From contig NZ_JAUFPS010000026.1 of assembly GCF_030409315.1 (NCBI RefSeq), positions 253,133 to 317,132 of the forward strand: 64,000 nucleotides of DNA, read 5' to 3'. Numbering within the stretch: position 1 is the first letter of the stretch; the number at the start of each line of letters is the position of its first letter. Below are positions 36,784-45,809 of the stretch, piece after piece. The notes beneath the pieces are model-generated. The model was not told the DNA's origin. It worked only from the letters and a program-made list of their open reading frames with translations, and ran no database searches. Made by a program: the position numbers and the translations under genes. The DNA is from Mucilaginibacter flavus. Its GTDB lineage: Bacteria; Bacteroidota; Bacteroidia; Sphingobacteriales; Sphingobacteriaceae.

Positions 36784-37737
36784 TTACCTGATGAGGTAAG
36801 TTGTTCCTTCGTGATTGTATCTTGCACCAACGTAAGTACATAAAACGCCTATCACGGTTTCCAATGATTCGTTTTTATCAAAGCGGGCATTTAATATTGC
36901 GCCGGCTACCCGGTTATTCTGAATAATGATATTGGTGTTGTACCTGCGGGTCAGCGTTCGGGTAATTTCATTGAATGGCTGATCCCTGAACACCAGTTGC
37001 CCGTTTGTCCAGACTTTCAAAGCTGATGCATCGGCTATAGTTTCTTTTAACAACTGGCCGTCTTTGTCGCTGTAATCCGCTTTTTGATTAGGGGTAAGCA
37101 GTACAGATAACCTGCCGGCCATAACGCCTACCTTACCGGTTATTACGGCCACGGTAATTTTAGGTTCATTGGCATAAGCTTTAACATTGAAGCTGGTTCC
37201 TAAAACCTGGGTTTTCACCTTTCCCGTATATATTAAAAAGGGCTTTTGAGGATCATGTACAACATCGAAATAGGCTTCTCCCACTAAAGTAACTTTCCTG
37301 TTTTCGGATGTAAACCGGCTGGGAAAACTGATCTTGCTTGCTGCATTTAAAGAAACCTTTGAACCATCGGGTAGGATCAGTGTTTTGAGTTGGCCGGCCG
37401 GGGCATAAACGGTAATAAATTGCTCTGATTGTTTATGGTTATAACTGTTCCAGCCCCAAATGCCAATAGCACTAACCAGTAGCAGCATAGCAGCTACCTT
37501 CAGCAATCTTGTTACTTGAGACTGTTTTTTTCGTTTCTTTTCACGGAGTATGCGGTTTTTTATATGAGAGCGCATAGTTTCCTTTAGCAAGTTTTCCTGC
37601 TCATTACTTTTAAATTCATAATCAGGGTGGTCAACACCCTGATCATCAATCCAGCGGTTTAGTATTTGTATTTCTTTCTCATTACATAAACCCGCTTTAT
37701 ATTTTGTAATGAGCTGCTGAGCTTGTCTTTTGTTCAC
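36784..37737 (-). CDS. FecR-family anti-sigma factor, locus 2
   Basis: This anti-sigma protein has a cytoplasmic head (LITKYKAGLCNEKEIQILN), one transmembrane helix (KVAAMLLLVSAIGIWGW), a periplasmic FecR domain (LKTLILPDGSKVSLN ... VLGTSFNVKAY) and a DUF4974 end. The frame could begin at a TTG (37842), but the GTG at 37737 gives the usual head of the family and was chosen; AGG lies just upstream of it. It is 145 bp from its sigma gene. Confidence 0.9.
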   Translation of the reverse strand: MNKRQAQQLITKYKAGLCNEKEIQILNRWIDDQGVDHPDYEFKSNEQENLLKETMRSHIKNRILREKKRKKQSQVTRLLKVAAMLLLVSAIGIWGWNSYNHKQSEQFITVYAPAGQLKTLILPDGSKVSLNAASKISFPSRFTSENRKVTLVGEAYFDVVHDPQKPFLIYTGKVKTQVLGTSFNVKAYANEPKITVAVITGKVGVMAGRLSVLLTPNQKADYSDKDGQLLKETIADASALKVWTNGQLVFRDQPFNEITRTLTRRYNTNIIIQNNRVAGAILNARFDKNESLETVIGVLCTYVGARYNHEGTTYLIR

Positions 37738-37881
37738 TATGCCTGGCTTTATATATACCTTATCGGCTATGAGGCATAGTGGTACTATAATAAACTTAAA
37801 TTTATTTTGAGGAGAATGGCTTTGTGCAATACCGAGTTGCAAATAAGGCTATTCGCACGATTAAAAAGAAGGATCGGGGAA

Positions 37882-38463
37882 TTACTTAAGCAGGTAACAA
37901 AGTACTGCAATTGTAAGATAATCAGTAAAATTTAGCCTCAAGCGTTTCAGTGCTGTTGAAAGCTGGTTTTTAACTGTTTGTTCCGAAATATTGAGATCTT
38001 CGGAGATCTGCCTGGTTGAATGTCCCTGAATGCGGCTTAATTCAAAGATTTCCTTCATTTTATTTGGCAGGTTTTTTATGGACAGGCTTAGCAAGCTGTT
38101 GATCTCACTCAGATGAACCTTTTGCTCTGTATTGTTATCCGTAGGAGGAACTAGATAGGTCACAGTCAAAGCATGCCGTTTCCTCACCTCTGAGGCATGA
38201 TAATGATCGATCAGTTTAAACCTAAGTATCGAGAAAAGATAAGCAGATAACGAAGTAGCGGGCTCAAGAGTGTCTTTTTTGTTCCAAAGCGAAATGAAAA
38301 CCTCCTGTACCATGTCTTTGGCCAGCTCTTCCGATTGTAACCGATTATAAGCATATTTAAAAAGCGGCTTCCAGTAAACATCATAAATATGATCGAAAGC
38401 CGTTTCGCTGCTATGCTGTAATTGTTCAATCAATTGCTGTTCGTCTTGATAAGCCAGATTCAT
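37882..38463 (-). CDS. ECF-type sigma factor, locus 2
   Basis: A 193-aa sigma factor with region 2 (ELAKDMVQEVFISLWNKKDT, SLSAYLFSILRFKLIDHY) and region 4 (LPNKMKEIFELSRIQGHS, then ISEDLNISEQTVKNQL). ATG 38463 is the start. A TATTTTTG box on the minus strand at 38481-38488 is a possible -7 element. It is the first gene of locus 2 and should activate its susCD promoter under FecR control. Confidence 0.92.
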   Translation of the reverse strand: MNLAYQDEQQLIEQLQHSSETAFDHIYDVYWKPLFKYAYNRLQSEELAKDMVQEVFISLWNKKDTLEPATSLSAYLFSILRFKLIDHYHASEVRKRHALTVTYLVPPTDNNTEQKVHLSEINSLLSLSIKNLPNKMKEIFELSRIQGHSTRQISEDLNISEQTVKNQLSTALKRLRLNFTDYLTIAVLCYLLK

Positions 38464-38811
38464 GTTGCATTATAATCACACAAAAATAGTTACAATCCTG
38501 AGGGTTATCATTAAGTTAATATTAAATTAAATCTTAAAATTGACATAGCGGTTTCTCTATAATGGTCTGCGCAGTGTCATACAAAATTAGCTCCGGAACG
38601 GTAATCTACGGCGGTATGTCAAGAAGTTTGTTTGCTCCCGTTTAACATGATAAAGGTTAGCAGGTGCGGCATGGGAAGCCCGCTCTTGCGTCAAATGGTA
38701 CATTAGTCTTGTATTAGCGGCCATGTTTAGTGCCATTTTATTTTCCAGAACTTATTGTAATTACCCGATATAGCGATAACGCCGCCAATTTCCTCAAATC
38801 ATCTATAAAAT
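38464..38811. other. Intergenic region upstream of sigma, locus 2
   Basis: No gene is seen in these 348 bases apart from the possible sigma -7 box. The right side runs into a tRNA-end-like sequence. Confidence 0.4.
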
Positions 38812-38841
38812 GGTTCGAAAAGCACTCATTTGGGCGCACTA
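38812..38841 (+). other. tRNA 3'-end-like remnant (possible attachment site)
   Basis: GGTTCGAAAAGC followed by CATTTGGGCGCACTA resembles a T arm and acceptor 3' strand (GGTTCGAATCC...GGGCGCAC), but the T stem no longer pairs and no tRNA body precedes it. It lies in the same place relative to the truncated integrase as tRNA-Arg does to the intact one. Confidence 0.35.
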
Positions 38842-38863
38842 AGTAGTAAGTTCTAAACCTCAA

Positions 38864-39083
38864 AACCCCTTAAATCAGCGATTTAAGAGGTATTTTCATT
38901 AATTATCCCCTTGCCAACCCTTTGTAAAGCCAAGGTTCTCGTTACCTATCCGACTACCTGTTTTTTGTTTTTAACTTAGGTAACACAAGCTGATACAATG
39001 AATTGAAATACAGTTTATTACAGCTTTAAAAATTGGTTTTAGAGCCAATTTTTATTGTTTTTGTGTTACCTGATGAGTTACCT
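38864..39083 (+). promoter_or_regulatory. Integrase upstream control/attachment region, copy 2
   Basis: The region has a hairpin (about 38864-38892), CATTAATTATCCCCT (38897-38911) as in copy 1, a GTTACCT/ACTACCT pair 12 bp apart (38941, 38953), an inverted AGGTAAC (38978) and another GTTACCT pair 12 bp apart (39065, 39077). The arrangement matches copy 1 while the repeat sequence differs, as expected for co-evolving integrase or regulator sites. Confidence 0.5.
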
Positions 39084-39130
39084 AAAAACAGGATGAAGTA
39101 ACAACATTTAAAACTTAAAAATTAGATTTT

Positions 39131-39664
39131 ATGCAAACATCACAGTCGTTCGGTATTCATTTTACCACCCGTCCTGACAAAGCGAAAAACGGAAAAGAAC
39201 CTATTTATGCCTGCGTGACCGTAAACCGTCAACGCGCTTACATTGCTTTAAAGCAAAATGTTGATCCCAAAAATTGGGATGGCGGCAAGGGTGGCGCCAA
39301 AGGGAATAAAGAGGAGGTAAAATCCATTAACAATTATTTAGAGAAAGTGAGACTAGTCATTGGCAATAGCTATAAAGAACTTCAAATCAAAAGAAAAATG
39401 TTATCGGCTAAAGCAGTTAAAGACTTCTACCTCGGAGAGGAAGCGCAAGTATACTCTCTAAGCCACCTTGTAACGTACCATAACGAAACTTCTACCGAGG
39501 ATCTAAAGTGGAGTACTCTTAAACATTATTATGTCACCCAGCGCTATTTGGTCAAGTTTCTGGAAACTCAATTTAATGCAACGGATATTTATCTGCATCA
39601 ATTAGATTATAAGTTTGTAAAAGACTTCGAGGTGTTTCTACGCACCCATAAAATGGCTTGTTGA
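39131..39664 (+). pseudogene. Tyrosine integrase, catalytic domain deleted
   Basis: The 177 residues align end to end with the N-terminal ~175 residues of the integrase at 4649 (MQTSQSFGIHFTTRPDKAK versus MKTSQTFRVYFTIKSDKAK). They carry the arm-binding and part of the SAM-like core-binding domain. The frame ends ...FLRTHKMAC, and the whole catalytic domain with its HxxR and tyrosine is missing. It can bind DNA at most. The loss implies that the element it belonged to is immobile or was deleted on its right side. Confidence 0.85.
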
Positions 39665-39675
39665 AAATGGGTCAA

Positions 39676-39864
39676 TCAGCCATTCGCAAATGTCTCCACC
39701 ACCTCGTACATGCCCGGCTCAAAACTGGCAATTTCCATGGCTTGCTTTAAAAATGGTGCCTCCGGATTATTTCGCATTTCGTTGTAATGGGTAATACTTT
39801 TCCATTGTGCATACATCCATTCACTGTGCAATGGACAAATTATGCGATACATGCGTTTAGCCAT
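39676..39864 (-). CDS. Unrecognised small protein, possibly the second half of a frameshifted gene
   Basis: A 62-aa frame (MAKRMYRIICPLHSEWMYAQ...EPGMYEVVETFANG). It overlaps the upstream 77-aa frame by 25 bp. Its composition is protein-like. Read together with the upstream frame it would give one protein of about 130 residues, so either two overlapping genes or one gene with a frameshift is possible. No domain is recognised. Confidence 0.35.
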   Translation of the reverse strand: MAKRMYRIICPLHSEWMYAQWKSITHYNEMRNNPEAPFLKQAMEIASFEPGMYEVVETFANG

Positions 39865-40073
39865 GAACTGTAAAGGGAAACTTCTTTTTTGGCGAGCACC
39901 TGATGGTAATTGGCGGTCGCGTTTAACAACAGAGGGCGGCCACCGATCAAACGCTCCCTTACTTCGGCAATACTTAAAGAATTACCACTTTCATCCTTGA
40001 TATATGCGTTCGCCTGTGGGTCTGTATAGAATAACCACTGATAAAATTTAGATAATTTGATTGATACAATCAC
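39840..40073 (-). CDS. Unrecognised small protein, possibly the first half of a frameshifted gene
   Basis: A 77-aa frame (MIVSIKLSKFYQWLFYTDPQANAY...) that stops shortly after the ATG of the next frame. Continuous protein-like character across the overlap suggests one original gene shifted near 39866-39885. It lies in the scarred region behind the truncated integrase. No family is recognised. Confidence 0.35.
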   Translation of the reverse strand: MIVSIKLSKFYQWLFYTDPQANAYIKDESGNSLSIAEVRERLIGGRPLLLNATANYHQVLAKKEVSLYSSWLNACIA

Positions 40074-40241
40074 CTTTTTAGTTTGGAAGCCCGTTGAGGC
40101 GTATTGGGCATTTCGGAAACCTAATGGATTGCGAAATTATTTTTGAAATGTTTAGCTTTATAATAGGATCAAATTGCAGAAGCCCTTGTAGAATATTTAC
40201 CTTTTGGGCTGGCAATGGTCTGAAAGATCAACCTGAAAATT

Positions 40242-40394
40242 ATGTCCGATAAAAACGAGCTTGACTGGAAAGAATATGAAGCCATTACACAATACATTTA
40301 TGAGGTTCTAGGTGCGCAGGATGGCGTCAAGGTCAAGGGTTATGCCCGGCCTTTGGTTTCAAGCCAAAACTTTTTTATCATTCATTTTTTCTAA
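40242..40394 (+). pseudogene. N-terminal remnant resembling an Mrr-type restriction endonuclease
   Basis: ATG 40242 opens MSDKNELDWKEYEAITQYI then YEVLGAQDGVKVKGYA, close to the head of Mrr-like PD-(D/E)XK proteins of Bacteroidota. It then departs into non-homologous sequence and stops after 50 codons. The catalytic domain is absent. It fits the picture of a decayed mobile-element end. Confidence 0.35.
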
Positions 40395-40466
40395 TGCGTA
40401 ATATGGGTTTAATGTAAGTTGATCGGAGCTTTTTTGGTCGCTGCTATTTGCTGCTATTGGAATTTA

Positions 40467-40531
40467 TTCAATAATCAAGTTTCAATAATCATTTTAAAGC
40501 ACACATAATTTGAAGTTTATGTAAAATGATT
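40467..40531. repeat. Direct and inverted repeats upstream of sigma, locus 3
   Basis: TTCAATAATCA occurs at 40467-40477 and 40481-40491. AATCATTTTA (40487-40496) is inverted at 40522-40531. They lie 65-130 bp before the sigma start and may be regulator sites. The rest of 40074-40596 shows only the Mrr-like remnant. Confidence 0.4.
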
Positions 40532-40596
40532 GTTATAATTGTTTTAAATTGTACTTAGTTTCAATTTTTAAAAAGTAGGTAGCATTTAGCTCAATT

Positions 40597-41223
40597 ATGT
40601 CTCAAAGTATTGTAAGTATTAATGAAGATAACACTGCAATATGGCTTGCCTTTAAAGAGGGCAGCTGGGAAGCCTACACACAATTATATAACATACATTT
40701 TAAAGCGCTTAACAATTACGGTTACAAGTTTACCCGCGATGTAAATATTATTGAAGATGCCGTACATGATCTGTTTATTAAATTATGGACAAACAGGGCA
40801 ACGTTGGGTAATCCTACTTCGGTAAAAAATTATCTCTATAAATCATTACGCGGTGTTATTTTCAGAAAAATGCAGGTGCAATCGCGCTTTGTTGACCTGG
40901 AATGCGAAACAGATTATAATTTTTCTTTTGAAATTTCATTCGATCACCAGATAATAGCCAACGAAGAAGAGCGGGAACTACAATTAAAGATCAAAACCGT
41001 TGTTAAAACCTTACCTGCCCGGCAACAGGAAATTATCTATTTACGCTTTTATGAGGGCCTGGGATATGAAGAAATTGCCGATATTATGGAAATTAACATC
41101 AATTCGGCTTACAAACTCCTGTATAAAGCCTTTAACAACCTGCAAGGCGCGCTAAAAACATCCAAATTGGCTGTAATTATAGGCCTTTACTCATGTTTGG
41201 GTGCTTATGTTTATAAAAATTAA
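40597..41223 (+). CDS. ECF-type sigma factor, locus 3
   Basis: A 208-aa sigma factor. Region 2 is visible as IIEDAVHDLFIKLWTNRATL and NYLYKSLRGVIFRKM, and region 4 as LPARQQEIIYLRFYEGLGYEEIADIMEININSAYKLL. A short hydrophobic tail (LAVIIGLYSCLGAYVYKN) follows, as in many Bacteroidota members. It is the first gene of locus 3, 72 bp before fecR. Confidence 0.92.
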   Translation: MSQSIVSINEDNTAIWLAFKEGSWEAYTQLYNIHFKALNNYGYKFTRDVNIIEDAVHDLFIKLWTNRATLGNPTSVKNYLYKSLRGVIFRKMQVQSRFVDLECETDYNFSFEISFDHQIIANEEERELQLKIKTVVKTLPARQQEIIYLRFYEGLGYEEIADIMEININSAYKLLYKAFNNLQGALKTSKLAVIIGLYSCLGAYVYKN

Positions 41224-41295
41224 AGTTTTTTTGTTTTTGGAGGGATAATTTAGGGGTATCCGTGTATATAAGGTTTAAATAAGAAACTTATATAC

Positions 41296-42339
41296 ATGGA
41301 TATTGCAAATTACAGTACTTATACCCTGCAGAATTTTTTAGATGATGATGATTTTCTACGGTTTGTAATTAGCCCCTCCCAAAAAGATGTCAATTTTTGG
41401 CAATCGGTAACCGCTGTTTATCCAACCCAAAAGGAAAATATCGAAGAAGCTTCAAAAATTATACTTGCTTACCGCAAGCAGGATGTTTTTACCAACGAAG
41501 CTAACCAACAAAAGGTTTGGGATCGTATTGAAGCTACGCTGCAAAAACAAGGTGCTGCAAAACAAACGGTGTTTCAGCTTAACCGCTTCCTGCGTGTTGC
41601 CGCTTCCATCTTATTGGTATCATCAATTGGTATTGCTTATTGGATGGTACAATACAATTCAAAAACAGAAATATCTACCGCCTTTGGCGAACTGCGCACC
41701 GTTACCCTGCCAGATAATTCTGTTGTTGTACTGAACGGAAACTCAAAACTAAGTTATTCTGGCAACTGGGATAAAAACTCAAGGGAGGTTTGGATTAGCG
41801 GCGAAGGCTTTTTTAAAGTTAATCACCTTAATAAAGATCCCCGCCATATTAAAACTACCGAAAGGTTCATAGTGCATTGTAATGATGTAAATATTGAAGT
41901 GTTAGGTACATCATTTAATGTGCGCAATCGTCATAATAAAACCAACGTTGGCCTGGTAACCGGCAAAATCAGGCTGGAATACCTGGATCAAAAATCAAAT
42001 AACAACCGTGCTATTATAATGAAGCCGGGCGACTATGTTGAATACGCTCAAAAACACGTAGTTGCGCAAACAAAACTTGCCGTTCCCGCAAAATTAACCG
42101 AATGGACAAACCACGAGTTATTGTTCAATAACTCCACCCTCGCTCAAATTGCCGAAGTAATGGCCGATGACTATGGCTACCATGTTGATTTTGCTAATCC
42201 CCAACTTGCTAATCTGAAAATTGAGGGCGAAATAAGCGTATCAAACATTGGTGAGTTGATAGAAACCATTACTACCACACTGCCGGTAAAAATCACTCAA
42301 ACAGACAAAAACATAACTATAACTTCAATTAACCCCTAA
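41296..42339 (+). CDS. FecR-family anti-sigma factor, locus 3
   Basis: A 347-aa anti-sigma factor: cytoplasmic part to about 90, one transmembrane helix (LRVAASILLVSSIGIAYWMV, about 95-114), a periplasmic FecR domain (LRTVTLPDNSVVVLNGNS ... VLGTSFNVRN) and a DUF4974-like end. Unlike loci 1 and 2 it is only 11 bp from susC, so no leader or antisense terminator separates the two, and sigma, fecR and susCD may share one transcript. Confidence 0.92.
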   Translation: MDIANYSTYTLQNFLDDDDFLRFVISPSQKDVNFWQSVTAVYPTQKENIEEASKIILAYRKQDVFTNEANQQKVWDRIEATLQKQGAAKQTVFQLNRFLRVAASILLVSSIGIAYWMVQYNSKTEISTAFGELRTVTLPDNSVVVLNGNSKLSYSGNWDKNSREVWISGEGFFKVNHLNKDPRHIKTTERFIVHCNDVNIEVLGTSFNVRNRHNKTNVGLVTGKIRLEYLDQKSNNNRAIIMKPGDYVEYAQKHVVAQTKLAVPAKLTEWTNHELLFNNSTLAQIAEVMADDYGYHVDFANPQLANLKIEGEISVSNIGELIETITTTLPVKITQTDKNITITSINP

Positions 42340-42350
42340 ACAATTCATTT

Positions 42351-45300
42351 ATGCGAAAACTTGACCTATCAACTTTTTTAAAATGTTGCTGTTTCTTGTT
42401 GGTGCTGCTTGGCCAGTCGGTTTACGGCTTTGCCCAAATGGCACTTACCAGTAATAACAGGTTTCATTCAAAAGCACCCAGCTATGCCGTACAACAGGCT
42501 GCCGAAACAAAAGTGCTTTTGAAAGATGCGCTCGAAAACCTTAAAAAGCAATTTAATGTTCAAATTGCCTACCAGGAAGGTTTGCTGGATAATAAATTTA
42601 TACCGGTAAGCTTGTCAAATAATACAAAACTGTTTAGTCTTGATGAAAACCTTAAGCAGTTGTTATCAACTTTTCAGCTTGAATACCGTAAGATAAATGA
42701 TAACCAGATTTCTATTTTCTCGGCAAAAGATGAAGCCAGTGTTGCCGAGCCTGTCGCTATAGCTGTTATCACCGGTAAAGTAACGGATGCTACCAATAAC
42801 GAAATCATAATAGGCGCATCAGTATATTTAAAAGCCGAACCTAAAATTGGCACATCAACAGATGTATCTGGTAATTTTAAATTGGTCGTGCCCGATAAAT
42901 ATGCAGGCAAGGCCGTTACCCTTGTAGTTGCCTATATAGGTTATAATAAGGAAGAAGTTACGGTTGCCGATTTTACTGCTCCCATTCAAATTAAATTAAA
43001 GCAAAATAACAGTACTCTTAACGAGGTTGTAGTAACCGCGCTGGGTATCAGTAAGCAAAAGAAATCCCTGGGTTATTCAGTAACCGAAGTAAAGGGAACC
43101 GAGTTTACCCAGGCGCGTGAAAATAACGTGGCCAATGCCTTAACCGGTAAAGTTGCCGGCGTAAATGCAGCAGGTTTATCAACCGGGCCGGGTGGTTCAA
43201 GTCGTATAGTGATTAGGGGTAATGGTGGTTTGGCCGGCGATAACCAGCCTTTATATGTTGTTAACGGTATGCCCATTGATAACAGTGTGCCAGGCGGGGC
43301 GCCAACAGTTAATGGTATTACCAATAACGTTGACCGTGGCGATGGTATAGCTGCTCTAAACCCCGATGATATTGAATCTATCAGTGTATTAAAAGGCGGT
43401 ACAGCAGCCGCGCTTTACGGTTCCCGTGCAGCAAATGGCGTAATTTTAATCACTACCAAAAAAGGCAGGGCGCAAAAAGGTGTAGGTGTTGAGTTTAATT
43501 CCACCGCCACCTATGATAATGTTGCTGTTTTTCCGGATTACCAATATGAATATGGCCAGGGTGATGGTGGTGTAAAACCAACTACCTTAGCTGCCGCACA
43601 AGCCAGTGGTCGCCGGTCATGGGGTTCTAAAATTGATGGATCGACAGATTATGTTGCCGTAGATGGTAAAACACATCCGTACGTTGCCCAGAAAAATAAC
43701 CTTAAAAATTTCTACCAAACCGGAACTACCTACACCAATAGCCTTGCATTTTTAGGGGGGAACGACGGTATCACCTACCGTTTTTCGGCTGCTGATCTGA
43801 ACAGTAAGGGTATTTTGCCTGGGACTACTTATGATCGTAAAACTTTTAACCTGGCTTTAACCAGCAAGTTAAACGATAAAATATCTATAGAAGCTTTAGC
43901 GCAGTACAATATTGAAACCGGCCACAACCGCACCGGCGCGGGCGATGCATTAGGTAATCCTAACTGGACCCCGCTTGAAATAGCCAACACAGCCGATGTA
44001 CGCTGGTTAAAACCTGGTTACGATGCCAGCGGTAACGAACAGGTTTGGAACGATGCATCTATCGCGTCAAATGGATATTTTGTAATTAACAAGTATAAAG
44101 AGGATGATGTTAAAGACCGTTTTATAGGTCAGGGCTCGGTTTCATACACCCCGATAAAAGACCTTGTTTTTAAAGCCACTTTAAGTCGCGACTTTTTCAA
44201 CTACAACTACTCCAATGTATTACCTACCGGCACATTGTATGTACCCAATGGGCAATACCAATCTATCAACTCTAATGTATCTGAGACAAATGAGTTGGTA
44301 ACGGCATCTTACAAAACAAAAATTGTAAGTGATTTTAACGTGGGTATATTGGGCGGCGTAAACAGTCGTAAAAACATCACCAATCAGCAAACCTTAAACG
44401 GCGCGCAGTTTGTAATCCCTTATTTTTATAGCTCAACCAATTTGGCCACCTCGTCAACAACACCCTACAATGCTAAAATTGTAACTAACTCGGTGTTTGG
44501 TTCGGCCGATTTTGACTACAAAAGTTTAGTGTTTTTATCGTTCACTGGTCGCAAAGATTGGTTTTCAACGCTTAGCCCTAAAAACAACAGCATATTTTAT
44601 CCAAGTGTAGGCGGTAGTTTTATTTTGTCAGACGCGGTTAAGCTTCCACAGTTTTTTACCCTGGCTAAATTAAGGGCTTCATGGGCACAAGTTGGTGGTG
44701 GTGCTCCAGATCCGTATGCTATCAACCTTACTTACAGTAATGTGCCAAGCGCGGGGCAGCCATTGCAAAATGTAACCAGTAACAACATTACCAACAGCGG
44801 CCTTAAACCTTACACCTCAACCACAACTGAGGCTGGTTTTGAGTTACAAATGCTTCAAAATCGTTTAGGGTTAGACGTTACGTTGTATGACCGTAAAACC
44901 ACCAACGATATTGTGAACACGGCCATATCGTCAACATCGGGCTACAACAACGTTATACTTAACGTAGGCGAGGTAAGCAATAAAGGTATTGAGGTATTAT
45001 TAAATGGCGCGCCTGTAAAATCGCACGATTTTAACTGGAACGTTAGCTACAACGTGGCTTATAATGATAACAAGGTTGTAAAGCTTGCACCGGGCTTATC
45101 TACTATTCAGATAGCGAATTCTGTAGGCAACTGGGGTATTTTAAATAATACCGAGGGTATGCCGTTTGGTACCATATACGGTACACACATGGTTAAAAAT
45201 ACTGCTGGAGTAACTGTATTTAATGCGACTACAGGTTTACCGGTACAGTCGGCTTATGGGCCGCTTGGTAAAAGTGTCGCACCGCTTACCATGGGTTTAA

Positions 45301-45800
45301 CCAACGAATTCAGGTACAAACGCATTTCACTAAGCTTCCTGTTAGATGGCAAATTTGGTAACAAGGTGTTCTCGGTAATGGAGGTATACGCAACCCGTTT
45401 AGGTTTAATGAAATCAACCCTGCCCGGCCGCGAAAATGGGTTAGTGCTTAATGGTGTTGACCAAACAGGCGCGCCATATACCCGCACCGTACCTGTAAGT
45501 GGTTTACGTTCATACTACGACAATTATAAAACCTATTCAGACTTGTTTTTACATGATGGTAGCTTTGTTAAGCTTCGCCAGGTTATATTATCGTATAACT
45601 TGCCTTCACTTAATTTGAAGGCGGTGCATATACAGTCGGCCAGCATTTCTTTGGTGTCCCGTAACTTGTGGACTATCTACAAAAAGACAAAGAACTTCGA
45701 TCCTGAAGAAAGCTTTACCAACAGTAATACACAGGGGTTTGAATCCATTGGTTTGCCACGTACCCGTTCATTGGGTGTAAACCTGGCAGTTAAGTTCTAA
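42351..45800 (+). CDS. SusC/RagA-family TonB-dependent transporter with STN domain, locus 3
   Basis: An 1149-aa transporter with a signal peptide, an STN-type domain (about 50-120, VLLKDALENLKKQFNVQIAY), a carboxypeptidase-regulatory domain (about 140-220), a plug (EVVVTALGISKQKKSLGYSV; ISVLKGGTAAALYGSRAANGV) and a barrel ending SLGVNLAVKF. The AVVTALGI-type plug and the SusD-like_2 partner place it in a different SusCD subgroup from loci 1 and 2. The downstream GH29 enzyme suggests a fucosylated substrate (inference). Confidence 0.95.
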   Translation: MRKLDLSTFLKCCCFLLVLLGQSVYGFAQMALTSNNRFHSKAPSYAVQQAAETKVLLKDALENLKKQFNVQIAYQEGLLDNKFIPVSLSNNTKLFSLDENLKQLLSTFQLEYRKINDNQISIFSAKDEASVAEPVAIAVITGKVTDATNNEIIIGASVYLKAEPKIGTSTDVSGNFKLVVPDKYAGKAVTLVVAYIGYNKEEVTVADFTAPIQIKLKQNNSTLNEVVVTALGISKQKKSLGYSVTEVKGTEFTQARENNVANALTGKVAGVNAAGLSTGPGGSSRIVIRGNGGLAGDNQPLYVVNGMPIDNSVPGGAPTVNGITNNVDRGDGIAALNPDDIESISVLKGGTAAALYGSRAANGVILITTKKGRAQKGVGVEFNSTATYDNVAVFPDYQYEYGQGDGGVKPTTLAAAQASGRRSWGSKIDGSTDYVAVDGKTHPYVAQKNNLKNFYQTGTTYTNSLAFLGGNDGITYRFSAADLNSKGILPGTTYDRKTFNLALTSKLNDKISIEALAQYNIETGHNRTGAGDALGNPNWTPLEIANTADVRWLKPGYDASGNEQVWNDASIASNGYFVINKYKEDDVKDRFIGQGSVSYTPIKDLVFKATLSRDFFNYNYSNVLPTGTLYVPNGQYQSINSNVSETNELVTASYKTKIVSDFNVGILGGVNSRKNITNQQTLNGAQFVIPYFYSSTNLATSSTTPYNAKIVTNSVFGSADFDYKSLVFLSFTGRKDWFSTLSPKNNSIFYPSVGGSFILSDAVKLPQFFTLAKLRASWAQVGGGAPDPYAINLTYSNVPSAGQPLQNVTSNNITNSGLKPYTSTTTEAGFELQMLQNRLGLDVTLYDRKTTNDIVNTAISSTSGYNNVILNVGEVSNKGIEVLLNGAPVKSHDFNWNVSYNVAYNDNKVVKLAPGLSTIQIANSVGNWGILNNTEGMPFGTIYGTHMVKNTAGVTVFNATTGLPVQSAYGPLGKSVAPLTMGLTNEFRYKRISLSFLLDGKFGNKVFSVMEVYATRLGLMKSTLPGRENGLVLNGVDQTGAPYTRTVPVSGLRSYYDNYKTYSDLFLHDGSFVKLRQVILSYNLPSLNLKAVHIQSASISLVSRNLWTIYKKTKNFDPEESFTNSNTQGFESIGLPRTRSLGVNLAVKF

Positions 45801-45809
45801 TATTTAAAG

